Source: an uncultured Alistipes sp.
GTDB taxonomy: Bacteria; Bacteroidota; Bacteroidia; Bacteroidales; Rikenellaceae
Assembly (NCBI GenBank): GCA_947591475.1
Contig: CANQDE010000001.1
Span: forward strand, 496,001-560,000
Reading direction: 5' to 3'
DNA: 64,000 bases
Every line of letters starts with the position of its first letter. Position 1 is the first letter of the stretch. Both the position numbers and the translations under genes were made by a program. Positions 41,238 through 50,644 of this stretch are shown piece by piece. Under the pieces are notes generated by a model. The model was not told the origin of the DNA, did no database searches, and saw only the letters and a list, made by a program, of their open reading frames with translations.

Positions 41238-42221
41238 ATGCACCTACTCGAATATCTGCATCGGAATGTCAAGACGGTCGCCATGCCTTCAGCCATGATC
41301 GTCGGGGCCTTGTTGTGCCGTCCCATTACGGCATTGGAACAGGCTTCGCAACAACTGATTACGCCGACTTTGATTTTCTTGATGCTCTTCATCACCTTTT
41401 GCCGCGTGAAACCGAGCCAAATGAAACTGTCGATGCTCCATTGCTGGATGTTGCTTTTTCAGATTGTCGGTTCTATCGGCATTTATCTGTTGTTATTGTC
41501 ATTCGACCCGATTGTTGCACAAGGCGGCATGATTTGCGTCCTTGCGCCCATCGCTATGGCGGCCGTCGTCATCGGCGGTATGTTGGGAGCCGATGTCGCC
41601 ACCATGGCGACTTACAGCCTGCTGTGCAATTTGGTCATCGCACTGTTGGCCCCCGTCATACTGACCTTTACCGGCAATGGAATCTGCACCTTCTCCCAGA
41701 TTCTCGGACGGGTGGCTCCGCTGCTCATCATGCCTTTCGCCGCAGCGCAAGGCTGCCGTTTCCTGATACCGAAATGTGCCCGCTGGATTGCCGATCACAG
41801 CCAGATTTCATTTTATATGTGGTTATTGTCCTTAATCGTCATCATCGGGCGGACGACCGCATTCATCATCGACCTGCACGACGCTTCTTTCTCGACGGAA
41901 ATCGCCTTGGCGGCGATCGCGTTGGTCATCTGTCTGATTCAGTTCAAAGTAGGGCGGACACTCGGGCGTATTTACGGGGATCCCGCAGCCGGCGGTCAGT
42001 CATTGGGTCAAAAAAATACGGTTTTGGCCGTATGGATGGCTCAGTCCTTTCTCAATCCGATTTCGTCCATCGCTCCGACGGCCTACATCGTCTGGCAGAA
42101 CCTCGTGAACTCCTACCAGCTATACAAGCACGACCGAGCAGTAACGAAAACCGTCGATTCACAGCAAGTAGACCCCTCGAAAGCCAATTCCCAAACGGTC
42201 AATTCCCCGAAACCCAATTAA
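41238..42221 (+). CDS. BASS-type (bile acid:sodium symporter-like) transporter
   Basis: Membrane protein of 327 residues with about nine hydrophobic helices, resembling the bile-acid:sodium symporter superfamily in layout (LITPTLIFLMLFITF, then GGMICVLAPIAMAAVVIGGM and SFLNPISSIAPTAYIVWQNL). The ATG at 41238 is preferred because an upstream in-frame ATG lies in the GC-rich repeat. The last 25 residues are polar and extend past the 3' end of the convergent DJ-1 gene (23-bp overlap). The substrate is unknown, and the family call is moderate. Confidence 0.75.
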   Translation: MHLLEYLHRNVKTVAMPSAMIVGALLCRPITALEQASQQLITPTLIFLMLFITFCRVKPSQMKLSMLHCWMLLFQIVGSIGIYLLLLSFDPIVAQGGMICVLAPIAMAAVVIGGMLGADVATMATYSLLCNLVIALLAPVILTFTGNGICTFSQILGRVAPLLIMPFAAAQGCRFLIPKCARWIADHSQISFYMWLLSLIVIIGRTTAFIIDLHDASFSTEIALAAIALVICLIQFKVGRTLGRIYGDPAAGGQSLGQKNTVLAVWMAQSFLNPISSIAPTAYIVWQNLVNSYQLYKHDRAVTKTVDSQQVDPSKANSQTVNSPKPN

Positions 42222-42810
42222 TAAATCCCTGTTTGTTGAATTGGTAATACCTTTCGATCCGTTCGGGCGTATCGTTTTCTAAAAGCAGAAGCAACTCGCG
42301 CGCAAATTCAAGCGTAGCCGTGCCATTGGCCGTTACGATACGGCGGTCGCTGACGGCCTGCGCGTGGACATACATCGCCGCATTCGTATAATTGCCACCG
42401 CCCCATAATTTCAGCTGCTCCATGCCGTTCCCCGTATGCTTGATGTTATTGAGAAAACCCTGTTTGGCCAAAAACGAAGCGGCATTGCAAATCGCACCGA
42501 CAATTTTACCCGTTTCGATTGCCTTACGCACGATGGGAACGACCTGTTCGGCAATCGCCGTCGACCATCCGTACCCTCCGATCAACACCAATGCGGCATA
42601 ATCATCGGGCATCGTATCGAATGAATAGTCAGGTAAGGTGCGGAATCCGCTGCAAGCACGCACAGGCTCCAAGGTCGGGGAAACGATTTTGTTGATATAT
42701 TTGGGAGCCGATTTCAGCGACTGTTCATCGCAGCTAATGGCCTGCGACAAAAAGACCTCTTCGTGAGCCGCATAGTCGGGCAACAGCAGATAGATGATTT
42801 CGTTACTCAT
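42199..42810 (-). CDS. DJ-1/PfpI superfamily protein
   Basis: Glutamine-amidotransferase-like fold protein of 203 residues. The nucleophile-elbow Cys lies in GAICNAASFLAKQG (Cys108). ALVLIGGYGWS is the typical preceding strand. Family members act as chaperones, glyoxalases or proteases. No specific activity can be chosen here. No signal peptide is seen, so it is cytosolic. The gene converges on the transporter with a 23-bp overlap of coding ends. Confidence 0.87.
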   Translation of the reverse strand: MSNEIIYLLLPDYAAHEEVFLSQAISCDEQSLKSAPKYINKIVSPTLEPVRACSGFRTLPDYSFDTMPDDYAALVLIGGYGWSTAIAEQVVPIVRKAIETGKIVGAICNAASFLAKQGFLNNIKHTGNGMEQLKLWGGGNYTNAAMYVHAQAVSDRRIVTANGTATLEFARELLLLLENDTPERIERYYQFNKQGFINWVSGN

Positions 42811-42888
42811 GGCAATCGTTTTCTGTTAACAAGTTCGATATTTTCGCGAATCAAGTTCCAGCAAGCCTCGCTGATTCTACGAGACTGC

Positions 42889-43254
42889 CTATTTCCGGAA
42901 AATGAAGTAAACGGCCAACACCAAACAAAAAAATCCAGCCAGATGGTTCCATCGCAGGGCATCGGAGCGCATAAAGGCCAACGTGAACAGCGTAAATACG
43001 GTGAGCGATACCACTTCTTGAATCACTTTCAGTTCCCATAGGGAAAACGGGCCTCCGAACTGGCTGCTACCGATCCGATTGGCCGGAATCATGAAGCTAT
43101 ATTCGAACAAAGCGATGCACCAACTCAACAAAACGATGGCCAACAGACCGAAGCGTTCCAATTTCGATTTGAAAACGATATGCCCGTACCAAGCAAGCGT
43201 CATGAACGTGTTCGAAACGATGAGCAATCCGACGGTCATTAATCCTTTCCACAT
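42889..43254 (-). CDS. DUF486 (DMT-like) small membrane protein
   Basis: Four-helix membrane protein of 121 residues. The signature of DUF486 is clear: SNTFMTLAWYGHI, ALFEYSFMIPANRIG, SLWELKVIQEVVSLTVF and the end MRSDALRWNHLAGF. These proteins resemble half-size drug/metabolite transporters and probably dimerise. Substrate unknown. It stands alone with its own promoter box (43280-43287). Confidence 0.92.
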   Translation of the reverse strand: MWKGLMTVGLLIVSNTFMTLAWYGHIVFKSKLERFGLLAIVLLSWCIALFEYSFMIPANRIGSSQFGGPFSLWELKVIQEVVSLTVFTLFTLAFMRSDALRWNHLAGFFCLVLAVYFIFRK

Positions 43255-43279
43255 AAGATAAAAGACGTTTTAATGACCG

Positions 43280-43287
43280 CAAAAATA
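43280..43287 (-). promoter_or_regulatory. -7 box of the DUF486 gene
   Basis: TATTTTTG on the minus strand matches TAnnTTTG and lies 26 bp upstream of the ATG at 43254. Confidence 0.5.
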
Positions 43288-43299
43288 GCCATTTTTTCG

Positions 43300-43332
43300 C
43301 AAAAAAATCGCCCTGTTCGGCTTAAAAACAGG
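43300..43332 (-). terminator. Terminator after the HAD phosphatase gene
   Basis: CCTGTT (43312-43317) pairs with AACAGG (43327-43332). On the minus strand the hairpin is followed by GCGATTTTTTTG. It lies directly after the stop codon of the HAD gene. Confidence 0.7.
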
Positions 43333-43334
43333 TC

Positions 43335-43994
43335 TTATCGGAGCAGGGATGCGACATCAGCAAGCTCCCGATAGTCGGAAATGATGACGGACGGCCCTTG
43401 CAACTTCACCAGCTCGGCCCGATCGAGCGTCGTCGCTATGGCAACGATACGACCGCTTCCTGCACGGCGTGCCGATTCAATACCGGCTTCGGCATCCTCG
43501 AAAACGACACATTCGGAAGGCTTCATGCCCAATGCCTTTGCAGCTGCGAGATAGATTTCGGGATCGGGTTTGCAATGCGTAACCTGATCGCCGCTGACCG
43601 TGGCATCGAAGAACTTCGCGATCGCGCATTTTTCCAATACGAACTCGATGTTGGCCCGACATCCCGATGAACCGACGGCACAACGGATTCCCGCCTGCCG
43701 CAATCGGCCGAGTAAATCGACAAGACCCGCGATCGGAACGATATGCGGGGCATAAATCGCTCGGTAAATGGCCTCTTTCTCATCGGCAAGCGCTTGCAAC
43801 CCCTTTTCACGAATCAACGATTCCGGCAAAATACGACGCATAATATCGTCGTTGCCCATGCCAAAAACGCCTTGCATCTTTTCCCGCCAGTCCGTTACGC
43901 CGTAACGAGCGCAGAACCGTTCGAAAGCCTCGACATGTACCGCCGAATTGTCCACCAAGGTACCGTCCATATCGAAAATAGCCGCATGTATCAT
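43335..43994 (-). CDS. HAD-family phosphatase (beta-phosphoglucomutase-like)
   Basis: Haloacid-dehalogenase hydrolase of 219 residues. Motif I is IFDMDGTLVDNS with the nucleophile Asp8 and acid Asp10. Motif II is the Ser in VGSSGCRANIE, motif III the Lys in HCKPDPEIYL, and motif IV FEDAEAGIESA. The helical cap with FERFCARYGV and AIYAPHIVPI is that of the subclass IA beta-PGM group. Sugar phosphates are likely substrates. It follows the DUF5686 gene by 7 bp on the same strand and may share its transcript. Confidence 0.92.
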   Translation of the reverse strand: MIHAAIFDMDGTLVDNSAVHVEAFERFCARYGVTDWREKMQGVFGMGNDDIMRRILPESLIREKGLQALADEKEAIYRAIYAPHIVPIAGLVDLLGRLRQAGIRCAVGSSGCRANIEFVLEKCAIAKFFDATVSGDQVTHCKPDPEIYLAAAKALGMKPSECVVFEDAEAGIESARRAGSGRIVAIATTLDRAELVKLQGPSVIISDYRELADVASLLR

Positions 43995-44001
43995 AATCGC
44001 A

Positions 44002-46500
44002 TCAGAATTCCAATTTCAGACTCAAGTTGACCGCAAACTTCTGTACATCCTGCCCGGGCAACGAGTTCCGGTGCGTAAGACGCCAAATGAAGTCGACTTG
44101 GAACAGCCGGAGAATGTTTTCCACCCCGAAACCCATCTCGACATAGGGCTTATCGACCGACGTCATCCCCTCGGGAAAGAGCAAATAAGCCTGGGTTTCC
44201 GGCAGACTGCCGTTGTTCCGATTCGACAGCGTACCCCATACGCCCTTGCAAATGAATACTTCGCGGAGTTTGAGTTTCTTTATCAACGGAATCCGTCCCA
44301 ACAGCCAACCGTTGAAATGATGTTCGAAAAAGAGGCCGACCCACGTATCGGAAGCGAATTCATAAAAATTCATGCACGAAAAGGCATACGGATCATAAAA
44401 ATAGGTGGCGTTTCCTTCGTGGAGTTTCAGCAGCGGATAGGGTACCTTGCCGAATATCTTTCCTCCTTGAATCATAATGTCCGAATAGCCGAGCGGCGGC
44501 AACTTGAGTTGATAATGCAGCCCGCCTTCCAACCGATAATACTCGTAAGAATCCTTCATCCATTTCGGCATTCCGGCCGTCAGCGAGAGGCTCAACACCG
44601 GATAGCGAGTTTCAAGGGAATAGCGGCTGAAAGTGGTTCGCATTACCTTTTCATCGTGCGTAATACGCATGCCCACCATAAGCGATGCGTCGCTTATGGA
44701 TTCGAGCACGGAACCGTCGGGGCGCACCAACGGGACGTATTTGTTTCCGTAAATCCGTTGGAAGCGAGTTCCCAAATGGTTGTCGAGGCCATGAAACCAC
44801 TCGTGTTCGTAATACGCCTCAAAACGATTGACCATCGAAAGCCGCCGGCGCCCGCCACGGGAAAAAATCGAACTGAAAATGTTGTTATCGGTCAACGCAT
44901 GCTGTCCGGCCCCTAATTGAACGACATCATGACTGCCGTTCAGGGTCAATTTGCGCATCAAACGCCGATTGAACGACAATTCGACCTTGCCGCCGCCCTT
45001 GACCTTTTCGTCGCGCGTACCGTAGGCGACATACCCGCCCAAACGCACCGTACGACTGACGGCTTTGGTCGTGCGGGCGCCGAACTGCATGCGGAATCCT
45101 TCGAGCCGATTGAAACTCGCCATCTTATAGTAGGGGCCGATCCCAATGTACTTCGTATCGTAGTAACCGCCGAAGATCGTATTGATTAAAGTATAGATAT
45201 TTCGATAAAGCGGAACCTGTTGCACGGAGTCGACCATAGCATAGATTCCCTTCTCTTTCTCGGTCAGTCGATAGGGACGGGTTTTTTCCCAATAGCTTTC
45301 ATCCCGATGAATCGATTCATCGTCTCCAATTACCACCGAATTGTCCATCGCCAGCACTTCGGCGGGAATCGGCTCACCGAAACGGACATCGGAATAGTTG
45401 ACCTCGCGCGTACCGATAAACGACACCAACTTCGACGAATCGTTCATCGCGACGGCGAACTCCGCCGATAGATGATCGGATTGGCGGAACCAAGTCGTAT
45501 CGTTGACCATTCGATTGAAGTTGCTGATTTGCAGATGTTTGATCCAATTGACATTCAACCCTTTCGGCATACGCGCCGATGCCGATTGCAGGGCATAGGT
45601 CGCCGAATCGATATTGATTTCGCCGTCTAATACCGGCGTCGTCAGGCGTTTCGGATGGAACCGGATTTTATAGGTTTTGCGCCCGTCGACCTGCATGCTG
45701 TCGACCAAAAAATAGTTGTAGAACGCCAGACCGCCATCGGCCAACGGGCTGGCGAATTGCACGTCGAAGAGTTCGATGAAATTGTCGTAAAAATTGACAT
45801 CGCTTTGCAGCGAACCGGTAAACTGGGCGATCGAAGAGGTATCATCGACCCCCGAGACCCGATTCGCACGAATCACCTCCCGCGAGACATCCGGTTTGCG
45901 GCTGTGATAGTAGTCCGTCAGCGTTTCCGAAATCATGACCGGCAAATAGACCTGACCGGTGAGGGCCGACGTATCGACATAATTGAAGATGAAACCGAAA
46001 TTACGCTGCAATCGCGGACTGCGGAACTCCGTCCCTATATTGGCGATATCGAGTTCCATCTTAGTATAAGTCGCGCAACGATAGAGCGGCAGGGCCATCG
46101 GATCGTTTTTCGGTTTATGACGAATCACGCCTTTCAGAATTGGATGGGCGGGGTTCGCGCCCGGTGTAATCACGACCCGGTCAATACCGACATCCTCCGC
46201 TTCGAGTGCGAAATCGACCTGATTGAACGATCGGCGGACGATCGGTTTCATCTGTTGACGATAACCGACCAGCGTGGCCAATACGACCGACGACGTATCG
46301 CGTGTTTCGAGTGCATAGATTCCCTCTTCATCGGTCGATATGCCGACCGTCGTATTGGGAAACAGTACACTAACATACGGCAACGGCGCACCGGTCTCAG
46401 CATCGGTTACCCGACCTCGCACACGGGTCGTCTGTGCAGCCGACTCCACACACACCAACAGGCCGCAAACGATCAGCAGAAATGAAAGACGTTTCATCAA
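44002..46500 (-). CDS. DUF5686/carboxypeptidase-regulatory-like outer-membrane protein
   Basis: Exported protein of 832 residues. A signal peptide (ending VESAAQ) is followed by a carboxypeptidase-D-regulatory-like beta-sandwich (about 24-105, VRGRVTDAETGAPLPYVSV and FPNTTVGISTDEEGIYAL). The remainder is the DUF5686 region, with a C-terminal part rich in alternating aromatic strands that ends FAVNLSLKLEF. This is consistent with an outer-membrane barrel. The layout is common in Bacteroidota and the function is unknown. The gene is preceded by a copy of the dispersed promoter repeat, whose -7 box lies 5 bp before the ATG region. Confidence 0.85.
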   Translation of the reverse strand: MMKRLSFLLIVCGLLVCVESAAQTTRVRGRVTDAETGAPLPYVSVLFPNTTVGISTDEEGIYALETRDTSSVVLATLVGYRQQMKPIVRRSFNQVDFALEAEDVGIDRVVITPGANPAHPILKGVIRHKPKNDPMALPLYRCATYTKMELDIANIGTEFRSPRLQRNFGFIFNYVDTSALTGQVYLPVMISETLTDYYHSRKPDVSREVIRANRVSGVDDTSSIAQFTGSLQSDVNFYDNFIELFDVQFASPLADGGLAFYNYFLVDSMQVDGRKTYKIRFHPKRLTTPVLDGEINIDSATYALQSASARMPKGLNVNWIKHLQISNFNRMVNDTTWFRQSDHLSAEFAVAMNDSSKLVSFIGTREVNYSDVRFGEPIPAEVLAMDNSVVIGDDESIHRDESYWEKTRPYRLTEKEKGIYAMVDSVQQVPLYRNIYTLINTIFGGYYDTKYIGIGPYYKMASFNRLEGFRMQFGARTTKAVSRTVRLGGYVAYGTRDEKVKGGGKVELSFNRRLMRKLTLNGSHDVVQLGAGQHALTDNNIFSSIFSRGGRRRLSMVNRFEAYYEHEWFHGLDNHLGTRFQRIYGNKYVPLVRPDGSVLESISDASLMVGMRITHDEKVMRTTFSRYSLETRYPVLSLSLTAGMPKWMKDSYEYYRLEGGLHYQLKLPPLGYSDIMIQGGKIFGKVPYPLLKLHEGNATYFYDPYAFSCMNFYEFASDTWVGLFFEHHFNGWLLGRIPLIKKLKLREVFICKGVWGTLSNRNNGSLPETQAYLLFPEGMTSVDKPYVEMGFGVENILRLFQVDFIWRLTHRNSLPGQDVQKFAVNLSLKLEF

Positions 46501-46504
46501 GGTG

Positions 46505-46639
46505 CAAAGATACGAATTTTTTATTAGCGCGGTAGACCGTTATCTTGCTTTCGACGGCCCTTTTCGCTTCCGCAGCAGATCCACTGAATTTATTTGCCTT
46601 TTTGCCGAGACGCAGTTTCTTCAACGAAGCCAAAGATAC
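46505..46639 (-). repeat. Dispersed promoter-bearing repeat, copy D
   Basis: Read on the minus strand, it starts with GTATCTTTGG-CTTCG-TTGAAGAAAC and continues with CGTCTCGGCAAAAA and GCAAATAAATT. It then has a GCGGAAGCGA segment, CCGCGCTAATAAAAAA, and the terminal -7 box TATCTTTG (46505-46512) just before the DUF5686 start. It is the closest relative of the copy at 62268-62405, sharing the long 3' half. Confidence 0.8.
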
Positions 46640-46668
46640 GAATTTTTATTAGCGCGGTAGAACGCTAT
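46633..46668 (-). repeat. Partial second copy of the repeat's 3' end, next to copy D
   Basis: CTACCGCGCTAATAAAAATTCGTATCTTTGG on the minus strand duplicates the terminal segment of the repeat. Its -7 box coincides with the first arm of copy D's hairpin. The two copies thus form a tandem with two potential promoters about 120 bp apart. The remaining sequence up to 46767 shows no gene. Confidence 0.65.
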
Positions 46669-46767
46669 CGCACTTAAAACAGTTATCTGCGCTTCCCCTC
46701 TTACTTAATGGATTGCTTTTCGATTCGGAGCCTTGACTGCGTTTCCGACAGACATCGTCAAGCACGA

Positions 46768-47358
46768 TTACAGCCATCCCGCTTCATAGTAAACGACGAT
46801 CTGTTCGATCATGCGGTCTTCTCCCTCCTTGTCGTACTCCGATTTGAGATTCTGACCGAAAATCCGCGAAACCCCTTGCCAAAAACCCGCGACGAATCCG
46901 CCACGAAACTCCTTCAATACCTCGTAAGCCGTATATTCGGTTTCGCGGTCGATAAGTTTCAACAACACGCGCCCCTGCGTGCGGGTCATGTGTTTGAGCA
47001 CCGGTGTATATTCCTCCTTGATTTCGTTATAGACCTGTTTGATATAAGCCTTTTGCGCTTTTTTGGTCGGCAACCGGCACAATTCTTCCTCCATTTCGGC
47101 CATCCGGGCCTTAGCAATCTGAGCAATAGGGTAGACCCGTTTCACAGCGGCGACCAATTTACGATACCGGCGCAAGTCGACCGGCCGGCTGAATACATAA
47201 ACGGGCAACGAATGGATCATCGGAATGGAATCGCCGTTTTCGACCGTCCATTCCTGATGCCAAAAGCCGTGGCTCTGCTGAGCCCATGCGCCACCGGCGA
47301 CAGCACAAACGCCACCTAACAAAAGCATCCATCGCCGTATGATTCGTCCCACTTGCAC
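46768..47358 (-). CDS. DUF4294 protein, exported
   Basis: Protein of 196 residues with an N-terminal signal segment (WMLLLGGVCAVAGGAWAQ). The DUF4294 region spans most of the rest: YVFSRPVDLRRYRKLVAAVK, RVYPIAQIAKARMAEME, EEYTPVLKHMTRTQGRVLLK, and the C-terminal GFWQGVSRIFGQNLKSEYD. The domain is restricted to Bacteroidota and its function is unknown. It stands alone between the DUF5686 promoter region and the TonB-like gene. Confidence 0.9.
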   Translation of the reverse strand: MQVGRIIRRWMLLLGGVCAVAGGAWAQQSHGFWHQEWTVENGDSIPMIHSLPVYVFSRPVDLRRYRKLVAAVKRVYPIAQIAKARMAEMEEELCRLPTKKAQKAYIKQVYNEIKEEYTPVLKHMTRTQGRVLLKLIDRETEYTAYEVLKEFRGGFVAGFWQGVSRIFGQNLKSEYDKEGEDRMIEQIVVYYEAGWL

Positions 47359-47420
47359 GTTGCAAAAATACCATTTTTATTATTAACGTCGTGAGCCGGA
47401 CGATTATTTTACGAAAGGAC

Positions 47421-47461
47421 AAAAAACGCTCCGGCCCCCAATAAGAGGTCGAAGCGTTTTT
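47421..47461 (-). terminator. Terminator after the TonB-receptor-like gene
   Basis: AAAAACGCT (near 47422-47430) pairs with AGCGTTTTT (near 47453-47461) around an inner CCGGCC/AGGTCG segment. It lies 18 bp after the stop of the minus-strand barrel gene. Confidence 0.7.
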
Positions 47462-47478
47462 CGGTTCGCAGCCCGCGA

Positions 47479-50424
47479 TTATCTCGGCCCGCCGAAACCG
47501 CCCGGAGGAGGTCCGCCAGGACCGCCAGGGCCCATTCGACGGCTGCTGCCGGACGACTGTTCCACGCCGTCGTAATCCTTGATATTGCGCGAACCTTTCT
47601 TGCCGAACCGCCGCAAATTGAAAGAGAACTGGATCATGTAATATCGACCGACGACACTGTTCGTCGCATTCTGCGTCCAGCCCGAACCGGTCGTGCGGAC
47701 GAAGGCTTTGTTCTGATTGAAAATATCGTTCACGCCGATCATGATTTCGCCCCGTTTGTTCCGGAACACCTTCTTGCCGATATAGGCATTGCAAAGCAAA
47801 TAATCGTCATTATAGTTGTTCGTGAAACCGACGTATTGCGTATAGGAAGCACTGGCGGTCAACGTGAAGCCGAGCGGAAATACCACTTTCAAATTGCCTT
47901 GCGCCGTGTGGTTGAAATAGCGGTTCTTGGCCTCGGCGCCCGACAGAATGGAGTTCTTTGCAATGTTGTAAGTTCCGTTCCACGAAAGCGTGAAATCGAC
48001 ATTTTCCGATATGTTGCTGCCCAATACCGTCCGGAAATCATAACCCATGTTCTCGGCATTGTTCCGTTGCCCGTCGATTTGGCTCGGCGTCGTCGAATAA
48101 ACGACACCGGCCATCACATTGAGGTTGCTTTTCAGGAAGCCGATCGGCAGGCCGTAGCTCAAGTGCGTGCGCAGGCTCCAGTAACCGTCCATGTTGATCG
48201 GACGGGTGTATTGCATGTAGGAGTACGGTTGGCCGTCGATGGTCGTCGTCCCGTTGTACTGCACATTGGACGTGATGTAATCCGTCGCGGCATTCATTGA
48301 GAACATCCACATGAACGTCCGCCCCTTTTCCACGTTCGAATTGACATAGTGGAAATTGACCGAATGATTGTACGACGGGTTCAGTTCGGGGTTACCGCTC
48401 GATATGTTCTGCGCATTCGAAAGGTCGTAGATGCCCTGCAACTGCGTAACCGACGGATTGTTCGTATAGGAGGAGACGAAGAGCCGCAACGTGTTTTCGC
48501 GATTAATCATCAACTGACCCATCATGAAATAGGTAACATCGTTGTAGTTATGACGGATTTTATCCGGATTCTCCGATTGCAGCACCTGCCCGTCGAGCGA
48601 CGACCGTTGATAGAACACATTCGCCACGAACGTATTCCGATCTTTCGAATAGCGGAATCCCGGGCCGACCCGTTGCGTCAGATAGTTGCTTTCGTACGAG
48701 CTGGAGAGACTGGGCAGCAACGCACCGCCGACAAAATCCGAACCGGTCTGGAAGCTCTGCTTATCCCGCTCCTGATGCTCGTATTGCGCACGGTATTGGA
48801 GGCTGACCTGCGCATTTTTCGCCACAGGCTCCGTATAGGTGAACTCACCGCGCAGGTTGTAACTGCTCGACGGAGCCGTATTGCGCAGATAACGCGGATC
48901 AACATACGGTTTCACCTCGCCGGTTTCGGGATCGACGTAGGTCTCCGACGTCCAGGCTCCGTAAGGTCCTTCGAGCGGCCTCACCGGTTGATACCCCAGC
49001 AAGTTCGAACTCGAATTGGATTTGCTCTTGTTATCCGCATAAGCTACCCGTCCATTGAGGGTGATCGTGCGGCCGTCCTTGCCCAATTTGGCCCGATAAA
49101 TCGCATCCGTCTGCAACCGATAACCCGAATTCGACGCATCGTTGAAATTATCGGTTCGGCTGTAACCCTTGTCGCCCCATTGCCAACCCCGCGTCCAGCT
49201 CAACGGATCGTTCGACTGGTAGCTGAAACTCGGGCGAACCATCAGATTCTGGTTCTGCGAAATTTTCCACTCCAAACGGCCGTTGAACCGGTGGTTGAAT
49301 GATTTCGTATCGGAATATCCGCGGGTCGACAACGTATCGATATAAGGCGTTTCGTACCATTTGTCCGCCGTCGACCGGTTTTCGGTATCCGTGTTGTTGA
49401 AGAAATAGCTGCCCTGGAACGACACCTGATCGCGTTTGCCCCAAGTGTCCGAATAGTTCACACCGAAGGCATTCACCGAAGCGACGCCGCTCTGCGGACG
49501 GGTCATGAATTGGCCCACGCCGCCTCGACGGCCTCCGCCGCCCGAAACGCCCAAAATGTCCTCGAACGAAAAATTCTGCTGGTTGATGTTGTTGAACAGA
49601 CCGATGAGCGAAATCCGGCTGTCGCCGCTGAAAATGTTGGCGTTGCCGCCGGCCACATACTTGAATTTATCCTCGGTTTTCGTATCGGCATCATAACCGA
49701 ATCCGGCATACAAACGTCCGAACTGACCCTGCCGCATACTGGGGCGGGTTACGATATTCAACGCCTTGTATCCTTCGCCATCATCCATACCCGAGAACTC
49801 CGCCGCATCGCTCAACTTGTTGTACACCTCGATTCGATCGACCGCCTCGGCCGGCAGCGACTTGATTGCCGTCGTAACATCTTCGCCGAAAAACTCCTTG
49901 CCGTCGACATAGATTTTTTTGACCTCTTCGCCCTGTGCCTCGACTGCACCGTCCGAAATCGTAATACCGGGCATTTTCTTCAACAAGCCCTCGACATCGG
50001 CATCGTTCGCCACCTTGAAAGCGGCGGCATTGTAGCTCACCGTATCGCCTTTCTGCGAGGTACGCATCTGCTTCACCTCTTTCACGACGGTCTCGATGCG
50101 CACACCGGGCTGCAACGACAATTTACCGAGATTCTGTTTGGCCGCAGAGAGCTTGAATTTTGTTTCGAGATTCTCGTAGCCCAAAAATTCCACCAAGAGC
50201 GAATACTCGCCGTAAGCCAGCGACGGAATCGTCAAGGCACCCTGATAGGCCGAAGTGAAATAGAGTTTCTTCTCCGGATCGGTTGCCGAAGTAACCGTTA
50301 CGACAGCACCGGCAACCCCTTCGCCTGTTTCGCCGTCGACGATCGTTGCCGTAACTCTTCCGCTCTGGGCAAAAACCGTCGTCGCGACAAGGGCGAACAG
50401 TGTGGTCAGTAGTATCCTTTTCAT
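47479..50424 (-). CDS. TonB-dependent-receptor-like outer-membrane barrel
   Basis: Outer-membrane protein of 981 residues. A signal peptide (ending TTVFAQ) is followed by a carboxypeptidase-regulatory-like domain (about 22-100, GRVTATIVDGETGEGVAGAV), a plug-like region (DVEGLLKKMPGITISDGAV and KIYVDGKEFFGEDVTTAI) and a long OMP_b-brl_3 barrel. It ends oddly: after the barrel strand MIQFSFNLRRFG there is a polar linker and a Gly/Pro-rich tail (MGPGGPGGPPPGGFGG). The 50645 gene upstream, encoding a DUF4890 protein, is a frequent partner. The substrate is unknown, and it is not in a SusCD pair. Confidence 0.88.
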   Translation of the reverse strand: MKRILLTTLFALVATTVFAQSGRVTATIVDGETGEGVAGAVVTVTSATDPEKKLYFTSAYQGALTIPSLAYGEYSLLVEFLGYENLETKFKLSAAKQNLGKLSLQPGVRIETVVKEVKQMRTSQKGDTVSYNAAAFKVANDADVEGLLKKMPGITISDGAVEAQGEEVKKIYVDGKEFFGEDVTTAIKSLPAEAVDRIEVYNKLSDAAEFSGMDDGEGYKALNIVTRPSMRQGQFGRLYAGFGYDADTKTEDKFKYVAGGNANIFSGDSRISLIGLFNNINQQNFSFEDILGVSGGGGRRGGVGQFMTRPQSGVASVNAFGVNYSDTWGKRDQVSFQGSYFFNNTDTENRSTADKWYETPYIDTLSTRGYSDTKSFNHRFNGRLEWKISQNQNLMVRPSFSYQSNDPLSWTRGWQWGDKGYSRTDNFNDASNSGYRLQTDAIYRAKLGKDGRTITLNGRVAYADNKSKSNSSSNLLGYQPVRPLEGPYGAWTSETYVDPETGEVKPYVDPRYLRNTAPSSSYNLRGEFTYTEPVAKNAQVSLQYRAQYEHQERDKQSFQTGSDFVGGALLPSLSSSYESNYLTQRVGPGFRYSKDRNTFVANVFYQRSSLDGQVLQSENPDKIRHNYNDVTYFMMGQLMINRENTLRLFVSSYTNNPSVTQLQGIYDLSNAQNISSGNPELNPSYNHSVNFHYVNSNVEKGRTFMWMFSMNAATDYITSNVQYNGTTTIDGQPYSYMQYTRPINMDGYWSLRTHLSYGLPIGFLKSNLNVMAGVVYSTTPSQIDGQRNNAENMGYDFRTVLGSNISENVDFTLSWNGTYNIAKNSILSGAEAKNRYFNHTAQGNLKVVFPLGFTLTASASYTQYVGFTNNYNDDYLLCNAYIGKKVFRNKRGEIMIGVNDIFNQNKAFVRTTGSGWTQNATNSVVGRYYMIQFSFNLRRFGKKGSRNIKDYDGVEQSSGSSRRMGPGGPGGPPPGGFGGPR

Positions 50425-50580
50425 TTATTTCTATGAATTTTTATTCATCCTCCAATCGAATAGCCCGCTTTCAAGGCCTTACGAACCATCCGGTTCATCC
50501 GCACAAGGTCCATTCATGGAAAACCGTGCGAAAATAAGCTATTTCTACGGAATTTATCGTCGTGGAGCGGTGAATCGTCC

Positions 50581-50635
50581 AAAAAAGGGGGTCAGTCGAC
50601 GAGCATCGCAACATCCGACGGACGACCGGCCCCCT
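50581..50635 (-). terminator. Terminator after the DUF4890 gene
   Basis: GGGGGTC near 50587 pairs with the GGCCCCC region near 50629, with a GTCG/CGAC inner part. On the minus strand it is followed by a run of T. It separates DUF4890 from the barrel gene. The rest of 50425-50644 is leader sequence without a gene. Confidence 0.65.
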
Positions 50636-50644
50636 CGATCCTCC

